From assembly GCA_037349105.1 (NCBI GenBank), contig JAYJMM010000036.1:3694001-3758000 (forward strand): 64,000 nt of DNA, read 5' to 3'. The notes under the pieces were generated by a model. The model saw only the letters and a list, made by a program, of their open reading frames with translations. It had not been told where the DNA came from and ran no database searches. Positions 23,201 to 32,899 of the stretch are shown here, one piece after another. Numbering within the stretch: the first letter of the stretch is position 1; every line of letters begins with the position of its first letter. Both the position numbers and the translations under genes were made by a program. The DNA is from Limnomonas spitsbergensis. Taxonomy: Eukaryota; Chlorophyta; Chlorophyceae; Chlamydomonadales.

Positions 23201-26200
23201 TAGAGGATGCCCAAGCATCCAACCGCAATATCTACATTGCCTATGTGGACCTCACTAACGCATTCAACACCATAAACCATGACAAGCTCTACAATATTAT
23301 GGATACCCTAGGATACCCTGAAGATTCTGTCGATGTCATCAAAGGCATCTACACTAATGCCTCTACCCGTATCATTCTCCAGCGGTCTTCAGGTCTTGCT
23401 ACTCATCCTATCCCTGTGGGTCGAGGCACCATTCAGGGGGACACTCTGTCTCCCCTGGTTTTCAATATCTACATGGAACCTTGTCTCAGATGGTGCAACA
23501 CTGGTGGCCATGGCTTCACCCCCTCATGTGCTATCCCCCTAGGCATGAAACACCCATGTGCCCTCACTCTCTCCACCCTCGCCTTTGCTGATGATATGGC
23601 CCTTCTCTCGCATTCTCATGTTCGCCTCCTTCATCAACTTCACAAACTCACTGCTTATTGCACATGGGCAGGTCTGTCGCTCAACGCTTCCAAATGTGCA
23701 CTTACTGGGGCGGCTCACCATGCAGCTCTTACAGGATTGGCCCACACTATTGCCGAGCAAACCGCCCTCCTTCATGCCCAACTACACAATAATTTGTTTG
23801 TGAACGGCATCCCCTTTCCATTCTTCCCTCCCTCAAAATCTTACAAATACCTTGGTGTTTACATCAACACCCTTCTCAGCTTAAAAGATCATCTCGATGC
23901 CATCACTGCCACTATCCAAGCGAAATCACGCAGCCTCATCATGGCCGATGTCGCCCCCCAGCACATTCTCATGATCATCAACAGGGTCCTTCGCCCTAAA
24001 ATTACGCATTCCCTATCCATTGCACCTTTCTCAGAAGTGGATATACGGATACTCGATACCCTCCTTGCCAGAGTCCTCCGCATTTGCATGAATCTTGGCC
24101 ACTCCTACCCCACCGCCCTTATACTCACACCCACAGATCGGGGGGGTGTTGGCCTCACCTCCCTCCTGACAGATTACACCCAGATTTCCGCCCTTACCCT
24201 CACCCGAGCCCTGAACGATGAAGGTTCCCTCGGAACCCTCACTTCTGGCGTTTTGAACCAACAACTGGACACTCATGGACAACTCCCCCTCACGTCGCTT
24301 GTGCGACCCACTAGAACTTTTCACTCGTTACCGCTCCCCATGCGTCAACTTTCCCTCATGCACCATGCTCAACTTGCTCTCCATCGTTGCTCATCAGGCC
24401 CTTCCCCTATTACCTCTGGAGTTCAAGAACTCCTCGGCAATGCCATGTGGCGACAACTGACCCACATCCTCTCACCCACACCTCCTCCACCTGACACTAC
24501 CCTGCCATTTATGCCTATTCCTCCCTACACTCCAACACCACAGAGTTCCTCCCTCCTCATCACTCCAGAACTACTCCATCCTCTTTGTCGTCTGGGCATC
24601 ACGTCCTTGGAACCACTTACCGTCATGACTGGACCTCACATTTCTACCTTCCAGCCATCCACGTACCTGTCTGCAACATTCAAAGGTAAAGCGCGCCGTC
24701 GTTGGATACAACAGGCCCAAGTCTCGCTCAACCGTATCACCCTGCTCCATAATGGGCATCCCTCTGACCAAGCCCTCAGCTACACGCGCTTTTCTGCACT
24801 CCCCCTACATCAGCGCCACATCACGATCGCCCATGACTTCTCCCAACTCCCTCAGGTTGTCTCGACCACCCTCCCCCACATCGCCTCTGCTCCCAGTGCC
24901 GACCAGGCCCTTGGTCTCCTCCCCCAATGCTTCTCCCCACGCCCTCAAGCAACTTCAAAGCGCGCCCGTCCCACTATCCCCCGTAGTACTCATACCCGCG
25001 CTCCAGAGCTCTTTCCCAACCCAGGCCTTCCCTCTAGCCCACCCCTTCCTCATGCTCCCTTTGTCCTACACTTGGGCACAACACCATGCCCCCTACTCCC
25101 CCACCATCCCAACTACATTCTCGACCTTTCATGCCCCCCTCCCTCTCCTCCCCCTGTCCCTTCCACCTTGCCCCACATCCCTCCTCCCACATTGTTTGTC
25201 CTGGACCTGGCTGCACCCCCAGGTCCCCCACTCCCTCATCATCATGACTACATTCTAGACCTCTCATGCCCCCCTCCCCCGCCCCCCCCCGTCTATGCCC
25301 CCCCACGACTCGCTCAGGATTGTTGGATCAACCGTTCGTCTCGTCCACCCTATCGTTCCTCTACCCCACACCACCCTCCCTTAGACCGTACATCACTCTC
25401 ACGTAAGCGGACATTACCAGACCAAGCACACCCACATACGGACCCCGCCTGTCCCTTGCTTCCTCCTTCCCCTACCCGTCCCCTTGACCTCGGCCTCACA
25501 AACCTCCAACGTCAAGGGCTCTGGCGTTTACGCTCCACAAATCCCCATCCCCGCACCCAATGGGTCCCATCCTCTGCGAACCAGGATCACTCATGCATCG
25601 ACCAACACGTCTCCTTTAACATAAATCCTGTCCATCCCGACTTCGACATCATACCACCACATTCCTTCACTATCCAGATTGGACTCCACTCACCCTCTTC
25701 CGGCCCGTTACACCCTCCCCCCTTACCTTCCGCCCCTGCCTCTGATCCGCAACCCCTTCCATGGCAATGTCAATATGCCTTCTTATACCGCCCAAATGGC
25801 ACTCTTGTTGGTTGCATCCCTGCCCGCCGCCTGCACTGGCTTCGTGCATGCTATGATCATACGAAACTTACCCTTCCTGCCCTACACCTCGCCCACTCTG
25901 AGGGTTCCTTCGAGCAAGATCTTGCTTCCCTTCTTGCCCGATACCCCGTTCATACCAAGCACAAAACAGGAACCGCGCCTAACACGACTTGGTGTCTCCC
26001 GGAACCCATGATGCAAGTGCTCTCAGATAACATGTCCACCCATCTCCACCGTTTTGCTTCTCCTCTCGACGTCTCCTACCATGCACGCACATACTATACC
26101 ACCCACCATCACGATTGTCTTTTTGGGGCTCTCCATAATGCGTACTCCACACCTTGGACCGGCAGCTCGTTCGTTCATCCAGACTTCAAGATAAAAACAA

Positions 26201-26652
26201 TCACAAAAGCAATCCGTTGGGCCGTCTCATCCGCCAGCATGACTACGGTACCCACATGCACTGTTATCCTTACCCCAGTTTGGAAGAACTCATCTTTCAT
26301 GAATTGGACCTCCCATGCCAATATGGTTCATGTTCTGACTCTTCATACCGACCCCAACTTTCGCTTTTCAGCCCCGGACCACTTGGCACACATCTACACA
26401 GCCACCCAACCAACATACGGCACTCCCAAATGGCCACTACAACTTCTTGTCATTGGTAACACAGAGGGCCTCGCTCGCTTCTACCCTGACCCACCTCCCA
26501 CTGCTCCAGTCGATTCCAATGTGCACACGCTATCTGGACATGGACACCCACCTGGCACCACACCTGCCCACCGTCCACACCCACCCACCCGGCGCCAATC
26601 CCAACTTCCGGTTCGCATGCGAAATGGCAACACCCCGCTGGGTTCTCTGTAG
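20251..26652 (+). CDS. LINE-A ORF: AP endonuclease and reverse transcriptase polyprotein
   Basis: 2,133 codons from the first ATG; the open frame extends upstream to 20034. Residues 50-90 hold GYGHASTLLKYNGAWIWLDP, a His...Trp-x-x-Asp pattern like the second half of papain-fold cysteine proteases (inference). Residues 214-460 are an AP-type endonuclease: GQETH, GGDFN, an Asp pair (SMIDDILLS) and SDHLPLS supply the expected Glu, Asp-Asn, Asp and Asp-His. Residues 850-1140 are a reverse transcriptase with KKPGPDG, RPIGMHN, AYVDLTNAFN and the catalytic AFADDMAL (Asp codons 23590-23595). Residues 1560-1720 are Pro-rich with a duplicated YILDLSCPPP unit. Residues 1840-2030 form a module shared with LINE-B. 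The TAG stop at 26650-26652 is followed by RNase H in another frame. The product nicks target DNA and reverse-transcribes the element RNA. Confidence 0.88.
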   Translation: MDRSTPIVTPTNLAHLSQLTIHDLDMALISMQQSHGLAYPGFVVHTTELAGYGHASTLLKYNGAWIWLDPDDPTRSTIVGPDGHYNLTLLRTLACSVFALVPSTTLEACLEASHFRPSHATPTPPDYATIIDIDVEGAPPMHLPAVTPVPQAPIPHPSPKSPCTAPSPLRTIAAPNSTALRIAPPTSQSCTSHSFSSAKTPPLQSGSTFQDCKSISFTNFNHQGLRSNLRDLSDLVNSECPHFLFGQETHIFSSQHTQLRKTCSIFASYALFFSSLPNSTDLSRCRPGASAPGGVLLAIQKKYTQHPLFKRQTIPTSLTGYCIHVSLPMANNMVLHVLSVYMPPGHAILKAACMDYIASQIATHDPVSHFFIIGGDFNHHLGPVMHPGFSSFLHASNLTPINASSTQHTTHYPHNSQCRPSMIDDILLSTNLPRSTYTSMADVTCHVPTFCQYFSDHLPLSITCPKAMLPILRSPVPSSPSQPLLHQTTTPNPCPPAPITRPTEIKQPIPKPNLHITRQKLNTNLSTTCDSLLAHSTHLLDRIYQDVPRTSCGTRPSIPWTACKQIIKDLQLDIPSLASSHTDLLDAALLIMKQCCPTRTVAPPNPCGQARPRQCYLPRTVQKKISARLHTITVLFFARRFLMRLLNSPEFPTSVHPNTDPHFATRARLLLALESETCLGQINARHPHCHNTPHRGNLVDLLPSLPASDGPDPHATWSNWIHTCDMHIRSTRRRIRNTTKPHSERNTHRRRLTRLLFTSPRKAHNIIFQDSTDTVSSEITSVRNTTTQHLLTDPTDMVQYTESHFGREWAHDPSLPTHDPFLWAATGAIDAFTLDTPAKSHSTPTSTLLPYVTRTHLFHRVLHKLSNNKKPGPDGVPNELLRIMPSSFKSSIRNLLILMWVTGSTPDTWKVSHTTLLHKKDDPSILTNKRPIGMHNTIYKLWTRFVSTVISEFSEDHCILSPSQEGFRTQHNTSRHLQRLVHLLEDAQASNRNIYIAYVDLTNAFNTINHDKLYNIMDTLGYPEDSVDVIKGIYTNASTRIILQRSSGLATHPIPVGRGTIQGDTLSPLVFNIYMEPCLRWCNTGGHGFTPSCAIPLGMKHPCALTLSTLAFADDMALLSHSHVRLLHQLHKLTAYCTWAGLSLNASKCALTGAAHHAALTGLAHTIAEQTALLHAQLHNNLFVNGIPFPFFPPSKSYKYLGVYINTLLSLKDHLDAITATIQAKSRSLIMADVAPQHILMIINRVLRPKITHSLSIAPFSEVDIRILDTLLARVLRICMNLGHSYPTALILTPTDRGGVGLTSLLTDYTQISALTLTRALNDEGSLGTLTSGVLNQQLDTHGQLPLTSLVRPTRTFHSLPLPMRQLSLMHHAQLALHRCSSGPSPITSGVQELLGNAMWRQLTHILSPTPPPPDTTLPFMPIPPYTPTPQSSSLLITPELLHPLCRLGITSLEPLTVMTGPHISTFQPSTYLSATFKGKARRRWIQQAQVSLNRITLLHNGHPSDQALSYTRFSALPLHQRHITIAHDFSQLPQVVSTTLPHIASAPSADQALGLLPQCFSPRPQATSKRARPTIPRSTHTRAPELFPNPGLPSSPPLPHAPFVLHLGTTPCPLLPHHPNYILDLSCPPPSPPPVPSTLPHIPPPTLFVLDLAAPPGPPLPHHHDYILDLSCPPPPPPPVYAPPRLAQDCWINRSSRPPYRSSTPHHPPLDRTSLSRKRTLPDQAHPHTDPACPLLPPSPTRPLDLGLTNLQRQGLWRLRSTNPHPRTQWVPSSANQDHSCIDQHVSFNINPVHPDFDIIPPHSFTIQIGLHSPSSGPLHPPPLPSAPASDPQPLPWQCQYAFLYRPNGTLVGCIPARRLHWLRACYDHTKLTLPALHLAHSEGSFEQDLASLLARYPVHTKHKTGTAPNTTWCLPEPMMQVLSDNMSTHLHRFASPLDVSYHARTYYTTHHHDCLFGALHNAYSTPWTGSSFVHPDFKIKTITKAIRWAVSSASMTTVPTCTVILTPVWKNSSFMNWTSHANMVHVLTLHTDPNFRFSAPDHLAHIYTATQPTYGTPKWPLQLLVIGNTEGLARFYPDPPPTAPVDSNVHTLSGHGHPPGTTPAHRPHPPTRRQSQLPVRMRNGNTPLGSL

Positions 26653-26777
26653 CCTCCCACCTACACACGCACACTACCCCGCCTACCCCTCTCCCACTTG
26701 CCCCACTCACTTCCCCCCTTATCCTTTTCGATGAACTCCGATCTCTCTACCCCCCTACCTATCCACTTGCTTGGCCG

Positions 26778-28463
26778 TTGCTTCCGGCATACTACACAGA
26801 CGGAGCTTGTATACAGGATGACGCCGACAATAACTTGATAGGGGCTGCCTTTTACTTCACTGTCGATGGCTCCACCCATACAGTCAACCCTACTGGAAAT
26901 TGTGAAACGAACACTATCACCAGGGCTGAACTTGGAGGCATTCATGCAGCCCTCGATCATGCCCATACACCTTCTGGCCCCGCCTTGACCATTGCCCCTT
27001 CCCTTACTATCTTCACTGACAGTCTTTGCAGCATGTACCTCATACAGAAAGCTGTCTTTTACCCACATGATCTCCTTGAGGACAAGCATGCACCGCTTCT
27101 CCTGGCCATCCGCCGCCTACTCCTTTCACGGGCCAACATAGGCCTACCAACGCTCATCCAGAAGGTGAAATCACATATTGGTATTATCGGCAATGAACTT
27201 GCTGACATTGGGGCCACACGAGCCTTGGACTCACCCAGTACATGTACATTTAACCTTTCCCATATCAACAACCAGTACATGGCTTCCCTCCCAGCTTGGC
27301 CTTGCCTACCCCAAGACGATACTCAAACGGATACAAACGACACCCCTTGGTTCACTTCTGACCTCACCTCCTCTATCAAGGCACACCTTCACTCTTCTTG
27401 CCCTCACGTTACGGACGGTGACACCACCATATCTTGTGCTACTTATACCCGCATAATCGAAGAAAATGCCCACTCTTTACCCTTGTATAACAATCACATG
27501 TGGCAGTCTTCTGCTTGCCACTTTTCTCTGAAGCGCTGCATCCTCCGTATGCGAGCCAACCTCTTATGGACAGCTAAACGGGCACTTCTCTTCCGTATTC
27601 CCTACAAAACAACAGTGCGCTCGTTTACCGATGGCCTTTGCCCCATATGTACACCACCTCCTACTGGCCCACCTGACGCTACTTCTGACACACAGGGACA
27701 CATGTTTGGAAGATGCAGGCATCCCCGTATGCAGGCCTCTTATATCTCCCGACACAACAAGGCCCTCTGCCTCATCCAACGTTCCCTCCACAGAGGCACA
27801 AAGAGTGGAATGTTCACAATTATGGATGCCACACCCGCTACATCCCTCCCACCAGGAGTCTATGACACCTGTATCCCGCAATGGATGCTTCCCGCTGTCC
27901 CCCCTGCCACACTCTGCCGCCTTCGTCCTGATCTCCTCTTAATTGAAGGCCTTACCATTGCCGATCTCCACAGTTATCCTCCCGCCCGGCTTGCCGACCC
28001 TGCCTTCCTTCTTGTCCTCCAACACCGTTGTACCATCCATGTTATTGAGCTCGGGTTTACCTCCAATCTACAATTCTGCCTGTCCCACAAATCCACACAA
28101 CATGCACAGTTGGTACAATTGCTTCGCTCCGCAGGATGGAACCTCACTACACCTGTTATAGACCCTCTCCACATTCCTGCCCCCCACCCTCTTACATATC
28201 TGATACCCCCCCCTGCTAAAGACATCCTCTACCCCTATGTTCACCTCGTCATCATTGGTTGCTCTGGCATTTTCTATAAAGATATCATTCACCTCTTTCC
28301 AGTCCTTGGTATCACACCCTTCAACGTCCCCCCACTGCTCAAACAACTAGCAGTTCACACTGTCCAATCTGCCTATTCCATTCATCGACTTCGCCGTTAC
28401 CTTGAAAACAGTCCACCCGACTGCCGTCCAGCATCTCCCCCTGTTCTCACTGACCCGCCATAG
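26778..28463 (+). CDS. LINE-A second ORF: RNase H, zinc finger and restriction-like endonuclease-like domain
   Basis: 561 codons from the first ATG, though the frame is open upstream into the end of the preceding ORF (about 26643), one base out of phase with it. RNase H (about residues 3-160) has YYTDGAC, TRAELGGI, FTDSLCSMYLI and VKSHIGIIGNELAD, giving the D-E-D-D set. A Cys/His cluster follows (CPIC ... GHMFGRC, about residues 290-320). The C-terminal part has RPDLLL (near 27925), IHVIELGF (near 28042) and a Lys downstream, the order expected of the PD-(D/E)xK endonuclease of R2-type LINEs; this assignment is inference. Either a frameshift split one polyprotein in two, or ORF2 is made by recoding or reinitiation. 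Confidence 0.8.
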   Translation: MLPAYYTDGACIQDDADNNLIGAAFYFTVDGSTHTVNPTGNCETNTITRAELGGIHAALDHAHTPSGPALTIAPSLTIFTDSLCSMYLIQKAVFYPHDLLEDKHAPLLLAIRRLLLSRANIGLPTLIQKVKSHIGIIGNELADIGATRALDSPSTCTFNLSHINNQYMASLPAWPCLPQDDTQTDTNDTPWFTSDLTSSIKAHLHSSCPHVTDGDTTISCATYTRIIEENAHSLPLYNNHMWQSSACHFSLKRCILRMRANLLWTAKRALLFRIPYKTTVRSFTDGLCPICTPPPTGPPDATSDTQGHMFGRCRHPRMQASYISRHNKALCLIQRSLHRGTKSGMFTIMDATPATSLPPGVYDTCIPQWMLPAVPPATLCRLRPDLLLIEGLTIADLHSYPPARLADPAFLLVLQHRCTIHVIELGFTSNLQFCLSHKSTQHAQLVQLLRSAGWNLTTPVIDPLHIPAPHPLTYLIPPPAKDILYPYVHLVIIGCSGIFYKDIIHLFPVLGITPFNVPPLLKQLAVHTVQSAYSIHRLRRYLENSPPDCRPASPPVLTDPP

Positions 28464-28573
28464 CCCCTTTCTCCCTTTAAGGGTATACAGACCGGGGCTT
28501 GGGCGTCTCGTCAACCTGTACTTCCCAAAATCCACGCCGCATCGGCGTTCTCTTTTCTTTTTCTTTCTTAACC

Positions 28574-29665
28574 AGGGAGAGCCGCAAGGATTAGAAGATC
28601 TGAAGGGTGCCCTGAAGACACACATTCACGAGCGCCAAAAGCTGGGCCGATCCAACATCGATAGCGTATACTTTCAAGGGTGGCAACGGTTGCACTCGAT
28701 TGCTGATGGGGCCCTCAGCAACAGTTTCTTTAACCACCCAGGAGTCACTCTGGCGGAGAAGAAAACAGCCCTTCGATGGCGACATGGATGCCTTTGGAAT
28801 AACAAGGTGGCTTTCTGGTGGGGCTAAAGTACCACGCACGGACAAATGCCCCTTGTGTGGAGAGCACGACAGTGCAGGCCATATCACAGGCGCATGCATG
28901 CACCCCGAAATGCAAAAGATGTACATAGAGCGCCACCATGGCACAGGAAGGATTTTGCTGAGGGCTTTATCGAAAGGCAGCATGGCAGGGCACATCGTCA
29001 TGGCAGACCTGGGGACGGCCGAGAAGTGTGAGAGAGCAGGAGCACCAGCCATGCTGATGAATTAAGTCCCCTTGTACTTAATCCCCCACGCTGCGGCACT
29101 AGCACTTGGAGCCGTCCAAATGAAAACGAAAATGCAGCCTAACATGTTGTTGATGCAAACGACAGGACAAAAGAAGGACTTTGTAGTGCACATTGGGGAA
29201 TTTAAGTATTGCAGAGACACTAAGCATGGGGACCAGTGAAAAGCTTGCTTAAACCAGCACACTGACATCGTTGAGCTACTGATCTTGAACGGGCACCAAC
29301 GAAACAATATAAATGTTATTCCAATCTTGATCGGCACATCGGGCACTATTTATAATAAGCACACAATTGAAGCCATGATGTCTCTAGGGATCACCGCGTT
29401 CCATGCCAAGAAATGCGCCCAGAAAATGTATGTCCATTCGATAAATAAAACTCTTGCACAGCATAGTACAAACCAGACGCAGACTCGAATATATTTCCGC
29501 CAAAAAGCCTGTCACTGGACCAATAAAGCACACCCATGAGAGAAAACCACCGTGAGGAAGTTGCTTTCTTTTGCCTCATGGTAACGGCGCGGATGTGGCT
29601 ACGGCCCCAAACTGCGTTGTTTCCTAACCTCCACGCCCTTATAGGGCGTAGCTTTTTTTCTTTCT
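28574..29665 (+). mobile_element. LINE-B, right fragment with 3' tail
   Basis: Starts at AGGGAGA (28574-28580, the second duplication copy) and continues LINE-B after RNase H. Frames at 28585-28827 and 28700-29065 encode CPLCGEHDSAGHITGACMHP, matching the zinc-finger region of LINE-A (GHMFGRCRHP...). A frame at 29285-29539 encodes ILIGTSGTIYN, matching VIIGCSGIFYK near the LINE-A C terminus. It ends with a hairpin (ACGCCCT-TAT-AGGGCGT, 29633-29649) and the T-rich end 29650-29665. Several stops and frameshifts show that it is inactive. Confidence 0.75.
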
Positions 29666-30732
29666 ACATGGCAACCACAAACTTGGGTTGATAGTTGTTA
29701 TTGTTTAGACATATCCGGAGTTGGGGACTACATCAATCATTGGCTGTTTTGCCACAACATTTTGCATGGTCGGTCCGAGTCCTAACTAATATGCATGCAT
29801 GCATGCATGCTGCATGGTTATTTTGGGGCTAGTAGGGGGGGCATCTGGACATGCATAGGGGCTGCCTGCAGGCCTGCAACCATCTATCTTCATGTCTTTG
29901 TATGCTAGTATGTAAGCCAGAATGTGCCTAAAACAAGTTTTTGACTGCAATGTACTAATACTCCGAGCCCGCCCTATCGAAGCGGAGCGGACCGGAGCAG
30001 AAGCGTATCCGGATTGCGCTACCTTGGGTGTCCTGTCACGAAAGGACACCAAAATCGGTTGCCCGCCAGGCTGGCACGCTGCTCAGCAGCTACGACCATA
30101 CTACACGCGAGGCGTGCCACATACCCGGAAATCGACCCAATCAACTGAATGCACTGGATCGCAAAAATTCCATGTAAAAACGAAGAACGATGCACCCAAT
30201 TTCACGCACACACCCACTGTGTCCACCCTCCAGCTACGTCAGTACGTCACAACGCGATGTCGCGATTCATCAAATGTGGTGCAATTGCAGCAATTGTTAA
30301 CAGCACGTTTCTGATTGACTACGGAACTCCTCCGTAGGTCCTGTCGTACAGGAACGGGGTCTGCGGAACTGCTCCATCCGCAGGCCTTTTGAAGACCCAC
30401 GCATGTGCGGCCATTGATTTCTCCGTGACCCCCCAATTGCCCCCCCCTCATCATCGGAACTTCCACAGCCTGCGGAAAGTCTTTGGAGTTAACCGTATAG
30501 CCGCATCGGGCGGTGGTCGTGCGAGCGACCCTGGGCATTGATGGCTGGGCCGCGTCAGGCCGCACCTTTCATGAAGCACAGCGAGCAAATCAGCAGATGC
30601 AACAGAGCATTTAAAATTGTGGCATGGTGTCGAGCAGGACTTAGCTGACCCGAAATAATAGAAGATCGACACCAAAGAGATTCAAAAGCGACAGCTCTAT
30701 TTGTGTACAGCATATCCCATGGACCACCATGC
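29666..30732. other. Spacer with no supported gene
   Basis: Contains a short (GCAT)n microsatellite at about 29790-29812 and a cluster of perfect small palindromes at 30317-30394 (CTACGGA...TCCGTAG, TCCTGT-CGT-ACAGGA, CTGCGGA...TCCGCAG). Frames here are short and unrecognised. I looked for the missing 5' exons of the cyclase on the minus strand and did not find them. Confidence 0.5.
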
Positions 30733-31552
<820 letters not shown>

Positions 31553-32184
31553 TGTCACAGTATATTACAGTATACGTGACAGAACCGTTCAGACCGCAGT
31601 TAGCGGCCTCGGGGCCTCCGCAGCTTCTCTGCGGAGTCCTCGGATTTGAAGCTGAGACCTAGAAACCCGCTTACGCAGGTTGATTTGACAGATTGTACCG
31701 TACTCTGTATTGGGCCTGCCGGGTCCCTGTATCCCGGCAATTGCCTTGGCTAGTTACTTCGTCCCTTTCTAAAGGACAGACCTCTATTTGTAACAAGCAC
31801 CGGACGTCTTCGAGACCTACAGCTTACACATAAGTCAGTACCTTAATTCGAGTCAAGCCTAGCTCAGCCTCCGCTGAACTAGCTGGAGACAAGTACCCCA
31901 GTAAGAGAAACGAGTCCCTGCAGAAGAAGAAGTACGCAGCCTACGTCCCGTCCATCTCTCCGCGTGATACGCGGTAAGTGCCCTTAACATAGCCCGGCTG
32001 GTTCGCGACCAGACGGCCAGAAGGCCTATGCCCCTAAGTCAATTGCTATATACACAAATAACCAGCCCGCTGCTTAACTCGAAGAGCACTCGCAGCCAGT
32101 GAATAGTCACTGAGCCTGCCCGTAGGCGTCCATCACTGCCGTGAGGAAAGAAGTCCGCCACGGACCTGAAGCGCACATCGCGTG
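31553..32184 (+). repeat. Terminal repeat segment A1
   Basis: 632 bp, repeated at 49594-50223. It starts TGTCACAG and ends CATCGCGTG, so alone it lacks the usual CA end. It holds many perfect small hairpins: 31616-31636 (CTCCGCAG stem), 31717-31739, 31761-31777, 31960-31974, 31998-32012, 32097-32112 and 32153-32165. By analogy it should carry the transcription start. If priming is from the RNA 5' end, that start would be near 31755. Confidence 0.9.
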
Positions 32185-32206
32185 TCCTTTAGAAAGGGAC
32201 GAAGTA
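32183..32206 (+). promoter_or_regulatory. Candidate self-priming primer-binding site
   Basis: Begins at the A1/internal boundary, where a primer-binding site belongs. These 24 bases are the exact reverse complement of 31755-31778 inside A1. They do not begin TGG, as a site pairing with a tRNA 3' CCA would. Known: Tf1 of fission yeast primes from the folded-back 5' end of its own RNA. Inference: this element does the same, with the RNA 5' end at or near 31755 and the primer 3' end near 31776-31778. Confidence 0.6.
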
Positions 32207-32899
32207 GATTTAGCCTGATCAGCTCAATTTGCCAATTCCTGCTAAAGGTGCTTGTGCAGCGAATTGGAAATTTGTTTGCATACAAACGACCTTGGACAGC
32301 ATTTGAACTGCACTTTGCTGTGGTAATCTCCAGAGAGAGATTGCCAAGTTAAACTCTGAGAATCACTGAGCGTGGCAGCTTAGTGTTGAGTCCAGAAGAG
32401 GCTTGAAGATCTGGCTGTGGATTTATACACCCAGCAGATACTTTCCTGTGTGACTGCGGATTGAGATCAGGTGGATCCAATTTGTCATCATTGACAGAAG
32501 TGAACTTGTGAATAGAACATCCAAGGTTGAAATCTTGTGGGTGTGCCAAAGGATCCCCGCAGGAACGCGGAGCTGAGCGGACACTGTGCAAAAGGCAACA
32601 CCCACGCAGGGCGTGTGACATCCACGCGGGACGTGAGACATCTAGAAGCAGCCCGGCCAGCAAGGTGGGAAGAATTGAGAAGGCGAAGGAGGATTCCGCC
32701 AGATTAAAACTAGTGAGCAGAAAAGCAAGAAGGCGAGGCCTCCCCTGCATAGTGCCGTACCTGCCATCCGTTCTTGACTTGCAAAGTCCTCACCAGATTG
32801 CAGTAGGAACAAGGGGGCAGAAGCCTAGTGTTAGCAGATCTTGTAGGGGGTGTCGCCAGCACGCTTGCAGGACCGTGTGGTTCGCTAATTGCCTGTAGA
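32207..32899 (+). other. Leader between primer-binding region and polyprotein start
   Basis: About 690 bases without a long frame. The polyprotein frame is open from 32828, but its first ATG is at 32900. Near 32596-32635 there is a short direct repeat (CACGCAGGGCGTG, CACGCGGGACGTG). No splice sites are claimed. Confidence 0.5.

Larger units (their letters stand above)
20034..28562 (+). mobile_element. LINE-A: large non-LTR retrotransposon, 5'-truncated
   Basis: An 8.5-kb unit with two long frames (20251-26652 and 26778-28463) and a 3' tail with hairpin ACGCCG-CAT-CGGCGT (28534-28548) plus T/C-rich end. It is flanked by CTTTCTAACCA (20023-20033) and CTTTCTTAACCA (28563-28574), which differ by one T. 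The first frame is open with no stop up to the 5' boundary and has no ATG before 20251, so the element is probably 5'-truncated. Domain order: protease-like N-terminal region, AP endonuclease, reverse transcriptase, Pro-rich repeats, a module shared with LINE-B, RNase H, zinc finger, and a restriction-like endonuclease-like domain. The layout resembles the Dualen/RandI elements of Chlamydomonas. Confidence 0.8.

Noticed and set aside
32183..32206. tRNA primer-binding site
   Set aside because: The sequence starts TGTCC and not TGG, and it pairs perfectly with the element's own repeat, which explains it better.
32828..32899. GTG-initiated start for the polyprotein
   Set aside because: The frame is open from 32828, but the first ATG is at 32900 and nuclear genes of eukaryotes rarely start at GTG.
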